A stretch of 5,447 nucleotides of DNA from Planctomycetota bacterium (GTDB taxonomy: Bacteria > Planctomycetota > UBA11346): NCBI GenBank assembly GCA_013816645.1, contig JACDEC010000250.1, positions 1 to 5,447 of the forward strand. Reading direction: 5' to 3'. The stretch's first letter is position 1; every line of letters begins with the position of its first letter. A model generated the notes under the pieces. The model saw only the letters and a program-made list of their open reading frames with translations. It was not told where the DNA came from and did no database searches. A program made the position numbers and the translations under genes. Below are positions 1-5,136 of this stretch, piece by piece.

Positions 1-130
1 CATCCGCCACGCCGACATCATCCATGTGCTCGGCAAGGGCCGCGGCGTGATCGAATCCGGCACCCACCGCGAACTCGTCGAGCGCGGCGGCGAATACGCG
101 CGGCTGGTCAGTATCCAGGAACTGAGGTAA
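1..130 (+). CDS. ABC exporter ATP-binding domain, C-terminal fragment (5' end outside window)
   Basis: The last 42 codons of an ABC transporter ATPase are read in the frame starting at base 2 and end with TAA at 128-130. The peptide starts IRHADIIHVLGKGRGVIESG and continues THRELVERGGEYARLVSIQ. This is the segment that follows the switch-histidine loop in exporter-type nucleotide-binding domains: 'R-x-A-D-x-I-x-V-L-x-x-G-x-x-x-E-x-G-T-H-x-E-L', then a 'GG-x-Y-A-R-L' helix. That ending is typical of fused membrane-plus-ATPase half-transporters of the MsbA/LmrA type, in which the ATPase lies on the cytoplasmic face and powers substrate export. Walker A, Walker B and the signature motif lie left of the window, so substrate and full architecture cannot be judged. 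The ending is intact. A G-rich tract begins one base after the stop. Confidence 0.9.
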   Translation, partial: IRHADIIHVLGKGRGVIESGTHRELVERGGEYARLVSIQELR

Positions 131-131
131 C

Positions 132-156
132 GGGGGCCAGGGGTCGGGGGTCGGGG
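132..156 (+). other. Four-tract G-quadruplex motif just after the ABC gene
   Basis: Four runs of at least four guanines occur in 25 bases: 132-136 (G5), 140-143 (G4), 146-150 (G5) and 153-156 (G4), with loops of 3, 2 and 2 bases. The last two loops are both 'tc', so the tract is a degenerate repeat of GGGG(G)TC. Short loops and G4-5 runs meet the usual criteria for a stable intramolecular quadruplex. It lies on the coding strand and would sit in the 3' untranslated RNA of the ABC gene. An effect on transcription ending or RNA stability is inference. Confidence 0.75.
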
Positions 157-184
157 ACTGGCGTCTGGCTTGATCGACGCCAGT
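157..184. repeat. 9-bp perfect inverted repeat (hairpin) between convergent genes
   Basis: Arms actggcgtc (157-165) and gacgccagt (176-184) are perfect reverse complements around a 10-base loop. It starts directly after the G-tract motif. It lies between the ABC gene (+) and the aminotransferase gene (-), which converge, so it could help end transcripts from either side. No T-run follows on either strand, so it is not a classical intrinsic terminator. It may be part of a dispersed intergenic repeat. Confidence 0.6.
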
Positions 185-313
185 GGTGGTCTCCGCCATG
201 CTGCGCTTCGCTAACGCGGCGTTCCTCGGCCGAAGCGGCCTGCGGGGACGTCGCTGTCGCTGCGCTTGCACCCGGCCGGGGGCCGGGCGCGCGTGGCCGC
301 GCGTGGCTCAGTG

Positions 314-1651
314 CTAGCCGCGCAAAGCGCGAGTAGCCTGGGCGATGCGCGCGAAGACATCCGGGATCTGCGACTCGAGCAGGCAGCTGAACGCCACGCG
401 CAGGTCGGTCTTGCCCAGGGCGATGGTGCCCAGGCCGTGCTCGTCGAGCAGGCGCAGGCGCAGGGCATCGGCCTCGATGCCCTTCACCCGCAGGCACATG
501 AAGTAGCCGGCGTTGAAGGGATAGACGTCCCAGCAATCGGCGTACTCGCTCTTGCGGCTCTCGCGCCCGGTCGCCGCGGCGCGCTGGCGCAGGATCTCGA
601 CCTTCTCGGCCTGCTGGGCGCGGAAGTCGGGGTGGAGCAGCGCCTTGAGCACGATGGTCTGGCTGGCGTGGCTGACGTTGGAGATGGTCGCGCGGACCAG
701 GCCAGCGGTCTTCTGCTCGAGCGCGGCGTACGCCGCCGCGGTGCCGTTCTTGACCCCGTAGGTCAGGAAGCCGACGCGCAGGCCCCAGACGAACTCCTCC
801 TTGGTCGCGCCGTCGACCTTGACGGCGAGGATGTTCTCGTGGGCCTTGGCGAGCCGCCCGAACAGGCTCTCGCGCTCGCAATCGTCGGCGAAGAACATGC
901 CGTAGTACGCGTCGTCGCAGACCACGACCAGGCGGGTGCCGACCGCAGCCGCGGCCTTGAGCGCCTCGACGATCGCCCCGGCTTCGGCCCGGGTCGGGCT
1001 GTAGCCCGTGGGGTTGTTGGGGAAGTTGAGCACCACCACCAGCTTGCGGCCCTTGCGCTCGGCCAGCGCCTGCATGAAGGCGTTCTGGTTGAAGCCGGTC
1101 AGCTTGGTGTCGAAGAGCGGGAAGGTCGAAACCCGCGCGCCGAGGCGCGTCTCCCAGCACAGCGGGTAGTTCTCCCACATCTGGTCGGTGACCAGCACCT
1201 CGTCGCCCGCGTCGAGGAACAGGTCGCCGACCAGGGACAGGCCATGGGTCAGCGCGTTGGTCACCACCGGCAGGCTGATGGGATGATCGCCCAGGCTCGG
1301 GGTCTCCTGGCGCTGCTTCTGCTGCCAGGCCTGACGCAGCTCGGGCTTGCCGGAGCTGGGAGCGTATTCGTAGAGCTCGCGCGGGTTCATGCCGGCGGCG
1401 AAGCTCTCATGCACGCAGGCCAGGTGCATCGGGCCTTTCTCATCGGTGGCGATGCCGATGGTCGCGTTGTAGCGCTTGGCCTTGGCCTTGGCTTCTGCGC
1501 CCTGCGAGAGGATCCCCTTGGCCGGGAAGTAGAAGCGCTTGCCGAGCTGGCTGAGCACGCCGAGCACGGTCGGACAGTCCTTGGCGATGATGTCGTTGAG
1601 CGCCGCGCCGGCGGCGGGAATGGGAAGGGTGGGCTGCTGGTTGGTGACCAT
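314..1651 (-). CDS. PLP-dependent aminotransferase, class I/II (fold type I)
   Basis: A 445-residue cytoplasmic enzyme of the aspartate aminotransferase superfamily, which moves an amino group between an amino acid and a 2-oxo acid through pyridoxal phosphate. The NPTG loop is present (NFPNNPTG, residues 209-216). D246 and Y249 in 'CDDAYYG' match the cofactor-contacting Asp and Tyr. K284 in 'DGATKEEF' is the expected Schiff-base lysine, with R292 eight residues later as in aspartate aminotransferase (K258/R266). R418 in 'TDLRVAF' is a candidate substrate-carboxylate arginine. The N-terminal part (LNDIIAKDCPTVL, then 'FPAKGILSQGAEAKAKA' and 'NATIGIA') resembles an uncharacterised subgroup rather than a named AspC or TyrB, so the substrate is open. 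The ATG at 1651 is chosen because homologous sequence begins soon after it. An in-frame ATG at 1729 would add 26 atypical residues and run towards the divergent lipoprotein gene. No Shine-Dalgarno is well placed: the nearest GGAG is 20 bases away. It has no partner gene on its strand here. Confidence 0.92.
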   Translation of the reverse strand: MVTNQQPTLPIPAAGAALNDIIAKDCPTVLGVLSQLGKRFYFPAKGILSQGAEAKAKAKRYNATIGIATDEKGPMHLACVHESFAAGMNPRELYEYAPSSGKPELRQAWQQKQRQETPSLGDHPISLPVVTNALTHGLSLVGDLFLDAGDEVLVTDQMWENYPLCWETRLGARVSTFPLFDTKLTGFNQNAFMQALAERKGRKLVVVLNFPNNPTGYSPTRAEAGAIVEALKAAAAVGTRLVVVCDDAYYGMFFADDCERESLFGRLAKAHENILAVKVDGATKEEFVWGLRVGFLTYGVKNGTAAAYAALEQKTAGLVRATISNVSHASQTIVLKALLHPDFRAQQAEKVEILRQRAAATGRESRKSEYADCWDVYPFNAGYFMCLRVKGIEADALRLRLLDEHGLGTIALGKTDLRVAFSCLLESQIPDVFARIAQATRALRG

Positions 1652-1660
1652 GGGACGCGC

Positions 1661-1689
1661 ATGGTGTCGCGCTCCAGGGCGGTCGACAA
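1661..1689 (-). promoter_or_regulatory. Possible promoter of the aminotransferase gene
   Basis: On the minus strand, TTGTCG (1689-1684) and CACCAT (1666-1661) are separated by 17 bases. CACCAT ends nine bases before the ATG at 1651. TTGTCG matches four of six positions of the sigma-70 -35 consensus, while CACCAT is a poor -10. The same CACCAT hexamer occurs at the equivalent place before the divergent lipoprotein gene. A transcript starting 6-7 bases after it would have a leader of about two or three bases. This is suggestive only. Confidence 0.3.
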
Positions 1690-1733
1690 GCGCCAGCAGC
1701 GCGGGAGCTACGGAGCACCGGTGCAGCATCGCC

Positions 1734-1764
1734 GCATTTGCGTCGCAGCCCGCGTGCGCACCAT
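1734..1764 (+). promoter_or_regulatory. Candidate leaderless promoter of the lipoprotein gene
   Basis: The 9-mer gcatttgcg (1734-1742) contains TTTGCG (1737-1742) as a -35-like element. After 16 bases comes CACCAT (1759-1764) as a -10-like element, ending six bases before the ATG at 1771. The 9-mer and the 16-base spacer recur before the downstream peptidase gene, which raises confidence over either site alone. No Shine-Dalgarno lies between the element and the ATG (accatacccccATG), as expected for a leaderless message. The hexamers are weak against the sigma-70 consensus. Confidence 0.4.
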
Positions 1765-1770
1765 ACCCCC

Positions 1771-2163
1771 ATGCGCTGTCTCCGGCTCGGTGGCCTCTTC
1801 GGCAGCCGCTTCTTGCTTGGCACCCTGATGGTGCTCACCGCCTGCGGCGACCGGGTCGGCCAGCCCATGGTCCCGGTCGAACAGGCGCGCCTGGACCACC
1901 GCCGCATCGCGATGCGCATCCTCGCCGTCCACCGCGCCGAGCGCATCGCCGGTCCGTCGGCCGGCGCATCCCACCTCATCGAGGTCGAGTGCCTGGGCGG
2001 GGATGGGCGCCCGAACGGAACGCGCCTCACCCTGCCCTACGACGATTGGAACGTCGGCGCGCCGCCGCCGGAACCGGGGACCATCGTGACCACCTCGCCC
2101 GCCGCCTGGCTGCAGCGCGCGCCCGCCAGCAAGGGCGTGCCTCGCGAGGGCTGGGACCGCTGA
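1771..2163 (+). CDS. Small lipoprotein of unknown function
   Basis: A 130-residue protein I do not recognise as a named family. A positively charged N-terminus (MRCLRLGG) and hydrophobic stretch (FLLGTLMVL) lead to the lipobox LTAC, with Cys25 as the predicted lipidation site. Mature sequence starts CGDR. Glycine rather than aspartate at position +2 does not give the classical inner-membrane retention signal, so outer-membrane sorting is possible. The mature part of about 105 residues has alternating hydrophobic strands (IAMRILAVHRAE, HLIEVECLG, TRLTLPYDDW) and a proline-rich turn (GAPPPEPGT), suggesting a small beta-rich domain. One further cysteine (C74) is present. The ATG at 1771 is chosen because it gives a correctly proportioned lipoprotein signal. 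An upstream TTG at 1738 would prepend charged residues. The peptidase gene starts 43 bases after its stop, but that gap carries its own promoter-like element. Confidence 0.75.
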   Translation: MRCLRLGGLFGSRFLLGTLMVLTACGDRVGQPMVPVEQARLDHRRIAMRILAVHRAERIAGPSAGASHLIEVECLGGDGRPNGTRLTLPYDDWNVGAPPPEPGTIVTTSPAAWLQRAPASKGVPREGWDR

Positions 2164-2168
2164 TTCCG

Positions 2169-2199
2169 GCATTTGCGCCCTGCCCCCCGCGCTTACCCT
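2169..2199 (+). promoter_or_regulatory. Candidate leaderless promoter of the peptidase gene
   Basis: The 43-base gap between the lipoprotein stop and the ATG at 2207 contains gcatttgcg (2169-2177), identical to the 9-mer before the lipoprotein gene. TTTGCG (2172-2177) is followed after 16 bases by TACCCT (2194-2199), which fits the TANNNT -10 pattern and ends seven bases before the ATG. In bacteria rich in leaderless messages, a TANNNT at this distance is the standard arrangement. No Shine-Dalgarno is present (gaccgcgATG). The peptidase and HupE-like genes may therefore form their own transcript as well as being read from the lipoprotein gene. Confidence 0.45.
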
Positions 2200-2206
2200 G
2201 ACCGCG

Positions 2207-4021
2207 ATGCGCCCCCTCCTCTTCGCATTGCTGTACGCCGCCCTCGTCGCTCCGGCGAGTGCCGCTGACAAACCGGTCGACGATACCCGCGCGCAGTACG
2301 CGACCAGGCTCGCCCAGGCCGGCGACAGCGTCGAAGCCCGCCAGGCGCTGGCCGCGTGGTGCCGCAAGAACGACCTCGATGCCGAGATGACCAAGCACCT
2401 CGAAGAAGTCATCGCGCTCAAGAGCGACCATGGCGAGGCGCGCCGCCTGCTCGGCTACGAGAAGGTGAAGGGTCAATGGCTGCGCGGCGAGGAGCTCGCC
2501 AAGTCCAAGGGCTGGGTCGCCTACCACGGGCGCTGGATGCCGCCGCGCGAAGTCGGACGCATCGAACAGCGCAAGAAGCGCTTCCGCGAGGTCTCGCGCC
2601 AGCGCTCGGATTGGGCGAACGCCTGGGAACTCAAGACCGAGCACTTCAAGATCAAGAGCAACTGCCCCGCCCCGATCGTGCAGGAACTGGCCAAGTCGAT
2701 CGAGGACTGCCACGCCAAGATCTCGCAGATCTTCAAACCGCGCAAGAGCCAGCCGATTCCGCTCGAGATCTTCGCCAAGCAGGACCAGTTCGTGCGCGAG
2801 TCGCGCAAGGCCGGCATCCCGGCCGGCCCGGGCATGCTCGGCTACTTCTACTGGGGCAGCGAATCCGGCATCCGCTGCTATTACGCGGGATCGCTCGAAC
2901 GCACGCTGGGCACGCTGTTCCACGAGTGCACCCACCTCATCATCAGGAGCTCGTACAACGAACCGCCGATCTGGTCGAACGAGGGCATGGCGGTGTTCTT
3001 CGAGTTCGCACGCGTCACCGACGCCGGCTTCGACATCAAGTCGGTGCCCTACGACCGGCTCTGGCACCTGCGCGACATGCTCAAGGAAGACAAGGTCGAC
3101 CTCGGCGAACTCGTCGGTCTGCGCGGCAGCTTCGAATACAGCGTCGAATACTACCCGCAGGGCTGGGGCCTCATCCACTTCCTGCTCTACAGCAACAACG
3201 GCAAATACCTCGGCGCGCTGCAGAAATATTACGAACTCAAGGTGCGCAAGGATCCGGTCGCCGACTTCAAGGCGGTCTTCGGGACCGCGCCCGCCGACTT
3301 CAAGGCCGAGTGGGAGGCCTACATCGCCAAGCTCGAGCCCGCCAACGCCGAGGAGCTGATGGCGGCGGCCTTGGCGGCGGTCGACTACCGCGCCGAGGTC
3401 GAGCTCGCCAAGGGCTACGCGGCCCAAGCCAAAGCCAAGGCCCCGACCGACTGGCGAACCCTGGCCTGCGAGGCGCGCGTGCTGCTGCGCCAGGCCGAAC
3501 TCGACAACGACGGCGAGATCGCGGCCCAGGCGCTGGCCGCCTTCGACGCGGCGTTCGAGAAGCGCCCGAAGTCCAAGAAGCCGACGATGCGCGAACTGCA
3601 GTTCGACTACGAGCGCGGACTGGCCTGCGTCTACACCGGCGAGATCGCGCGCGCGGTGTCCAGCGCCGAGGACATCCTCGAGAAAGACGATTTCAACGCG
3701 CCCGCCTACCGGCTGCTCGCCCTGGCGCTGTGCAGCGGCGATGCGCAGAGCCGCGACCTCGCCGAAGCCAAGGAAGACCTGGCGCTCGCCGAGGACCTCG
3801 GACCCGGCCACGAGAACACCTGGGTCAAGGCGCGCATCGCCGTCGCCGAGGGCAAGGCGGACGAGGCGCAGAAGCTGCTGGTGCAGGCGGCGAGCGAGGA
3901 TCGCTTCGGCTTCGGCGGCTTCCTCTACCGCCGCGAGGCCATGCGCCTGCGCGCGCGCAACGCCGGCGACGACGTCGAGATCATTGTGCCCGGCGGGATC
4001 GTCCCGCCCGGCGAGGAATGA
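2207..4021 (+). CDS. Exported zinc-metallopeptidase-like protein, DUF1570-type, with TPR-like C-terminal region
   Basis: A 604-residue predicted secreted protein. The signal peptide is MRPLLFALLYAALVAPASA, with an A-x-A cleavage site after about residue 19. Residues 25-80 look helical. Residues 83-125 hold two related short units with a G-x-W core (GQW 89-91, GRW 108-110), like the linker seen in planctomycete peptidase-like proteins. The central domain (about 142-375) has the zinc-site motif HECTH (H239, E240, H243) and 'WSNEGMAVFFE', where E259 is the likely third ligand as in gluzincin peptidases. The later 'YPQGWGLIHFLL' (316-327) matches the tail of DUF1570 domains. All catalytic residues appear present, so it may be active, but the substrate is unknown. 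Residues 380-580 are alanine-rich helical repeats resembling TPR units, probably for protein contacts. The gene ends in an ATGA overlap with the HupE-like gene. Protease activity is inferred from the motif alone. Confidence 0.85.
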   Translation: MRPLLFALLYAALVAPASAADKPVDDTRAQYATRLAQAGDSVEARQALAAWCRKNDLDAEMTKHLEEVIALKSDHGEARRLLGYEKVKGQWLRGEELAKSKGWVAYHGRWMPPREVGRIEQRKKRFREVSRQRSDWANAWELKTEHFKIKSNCPAPIVQELAKSIEDCHAKISQIFKPRKSQPIPLEIFAKQDQFVRESRKAGIPAGPGMLGYFYWGSESGIRCYYAGSLERTLGTLFHECTHLIIRSSYNEPPIWSNEGMAVFFEFARVTDAGFDIKSVPYDRLWHLRDMLKEDKVDLGELVGLRGSFEYSVEYYPQGWGLIHFLLYSNNGKYLGALQKYYELKVRKDPVADFKAVFGTAPADFKAEWEAYIAKLEPANAEELMAAALAAVDYRAEVELAKGYAAQAKAKAPTDWRTLACEARVLLRQAELDNDGEIAAQALAAFDAAFEKRPKSKKPTMRELQFDYERGLACVYTGEIARAVSSAEDILEKDDFNAPAYRLLALALCSGDAQSRDLAEAKEDLALAEDLGPGHENTWVKARIAVAEGKADEAQKLLVQAASEDRFGFGGFLYRREAMRLRARNAGDDVEIIVPGGIVPPGEE

Positions 4022-5136
4022 GCCGAGCAGAGGGCCCGCGCGCCCGACTACCCGCGGTCCTGGCCGCGGTCCTGGCCGCGCTGGCCTTGCTGCTGAGCAC
4101 GGCCCATCCCTGCGCTGGCCACGGCTTCCTGGTCGTCGACCTGGGCGTGGCGCCATCGGACGGTGGCCTGGTCGTGACCGTGGCGACCGATCGCCACGAG
4201 TTCGCGCTCGCGCTGGTGCGCGCCGGATTGCTGAGCGCGGAGGAATTTCCTGCACCCACTGACGACCAGGCGTTCGCCACCCTCGCTGCCCGCTTCGCCG
4301 CGTTGGCGGCCCAGCGCCTGGCGTGTTCCGCCGAGGACGGCGCTGAGCTGAGCCCGCGCTGTGAGGCGCAGATCGACGGTGGCGTGTTGCGCCTGGTCCT
4401 GCGCTTTCCCGACGCCCGCACCGGCGTGCGCGTGCGCCTCGGCCTGCACCCCGGTCACGCGCCGCCGGCCGTCTACCGCATCCGTTTCGCTGACGGCGAA
4501 CCGCGCATCGCGCACGAAGGCGACCGGGTCGACCTGGCCGCTCCCGCACCCGCGGACTCGACAGCGACCGTCGTCGGCCGCTACCTCACCCAGGGTTTCC
4601 TGCATGTGCTGCCCTGGGGCTTGGACCACCTGCTGTTCGTGCTCGGGTTGTCCCTGCTCGGCGGCCGACCGCGTCGCCTGCTCGGCCTGGTCACCGGCTT
4701 CACCCTCGCGCACGCACTCACCCTCAGCCTGGTCGCGACCGGCGTGCTGCCGACCGCCGCGCATGCCTGGATCATCGAAGCGCTCATCGCCGCGTCACTG
4801 ATCGCGGTGGCGATCGAAGCGACCTGCCCACGCGATGCCCAGGGCGGCGGCGCCACCATGCGCTCGTACGCGCTGGTGGTGTGCTTCGGCCTGGTCCACG
4901 GCTGCGGGTTCGCCAGCGCCCTGCGTGAGCTCGGTCTGCCCAAGGGAGAACTGCTGGCGGCATTGGTCGCCTTCAACCTCGGGATCGAGGCCGCGCAGCT
5001 CGCGCTCATCGCCGGTGCCTGGCTGCTGATCGGTTGGGCACGCGAGCGCACCTGGTACCGCCGGGGGGTCGTCTGGCCGGCCAGCGCAGCGATCGCCGGC
5101 TGCGGGGCGTACCTGCTGATCCTACGCCTCGCGTGA
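4018..5136 (+). CDS. HupE/UreJ_2-family membrane protein with exported N-terminal domain
   Basis: A 372-residue membrane protein. Residues 11-33 form a long signal peptide or anchor, ending near AHPCAG. Residues 35-185 form an extracytoplasmic beta-rich domain with a possible disulfide pair (C103, C115). Residues 190-372 match the HupE/UreJ_2 core: 'FLHVLPWGLDHLLFVLGLSL' (194-213), 'GLVTGFTLAHALTLSL' (223-238), 'IIEALIAASLIAVAIEA' (252-268), 'FGLVHGCGFASALRELGLP' (290-308) and 'FNLGIEAAQLAL' (319-330), plus a last membrane segment at 351-371. Conserved H196, D203, H204, H232, E254, E267, H294 and E324 lie in or near membrane segments and are candidate metal ligands. HupE and UreJ relatives import nickel or cobalt, but this subgroup is poorly characterised, so the metal is not assigned. 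The ATG at 4018 overlaps the peptidase stop (ATGA), which points to coupled translation. The reading frame is open far upstream, but only this start places a signal sequence at the N-terminus. No normally spaced Shine-Dalgarno is present. Confidence 0.87.
   Translation: MSRAEGPRARLPAVLAAVLAALALLLSTAHPCAGHGFLVVDLGVAPSDGGLVVTVATDRHEFALALVRAGLLSAEEFPAPTDDQAFATLAARFAALAAQRLACSAEDGAELSPRCEAQIDGGVLRLVLRFPDARTGVRVRLGLHPGHAPPAVYRIRFADGEPRIAHEGDRVDLAAPAPADSTATVVGRYLTQGFLHVLPWGLDHLLFVLGLSLLGGRPRRLLGLVTGFTLAHALTLSLVATGVLPTAAHAWIIEALIAASLIAVAIEATCPRDAQGGGATMRSYALVVCFGLVHGCGFASALRELGLPKGELLAALVAFNLGIEAAQLALIAGAWLLIGWARERTWYRRGVVWPASAAIAGCGAYLLILRLA
4052..4080 (+). repeat. 12-bp tandem repeat inside the HupE-like signal-peptide coding region
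   Basis: The unit ccgcggtcctgg occurs at 4052-4063 and 4064-4075 and continues for five more matching bases, about 2.4 copies. It encodes a duplicated Ala-Val-Leu-Ala block in the hydrophobic core of the signal peptide. Because the unit is a multiple of three, gain or loss of a copy would keep the frame and change the core by four residues. Confidence 0.7.

Larger units (their letters stand above)
131..313. other. Convergent intergenic region with several short repeats and hairpins
   Basis: This 183-base region holds no credible gene. Besides the G-tract and the 157-184 hairpin it contains a 5-bp stem with a 3-base loop (ggccg 228-232, cggcc 236-240) and a 7-bp stem with a 3-base loop (cccggcc 271-277, ggccggg 281-287). 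It also contains a perfect 10-bp tandem duplication, cgcgcgtggc at 288-297 and 298-307, and the 9-mer gctgcgctt at 200-208 and again at 259-267. The 271-287 stem lies about 26 bases past the aminotransferase stop on its own strand, the right place for an RNA 3'-end structure. The density of small repeats resembles a dispersed intergenic element, which only a genome-wide comparison could show. Confidence 0.5.

Noticed and set aside
157..184. Classical rho-independent terminator
   Set aside because: The stem is good, but no T-run follows it on either strand.
1652..1729. Longer aminotransferase starting at the ATG at 1729
   Set aside because: The extra 26 residues do not resemble the family and the extension would occupy most of the divergent promoter region.
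266..1828. A 520-codon plus-strand open frame antisense to the aminotransferase
   Set aside because: Composition is low-complexity with no motif. The minus strand encodes a complete PLP enzyme with conserved active-site residues.
2356..4017. Upstream extension of the HupE-like reading frame across the peptidase gene
   Set aside because: The extension is Arg-rich shadow sequence. The signal peptide begins right after the ATG at 4018, which also makes the ATGA overlap.
2027..4549. An 840-codon open frame on the minus strand, antisense to the peptidase and HupE-like genes
   Set aside because: Its product is Arg/Ala/Gly/Leu-rich with no recognisable domain, while the plus strand holds two proteins with clear motifs. 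Long antisense frames are common in GC-rich sequence.
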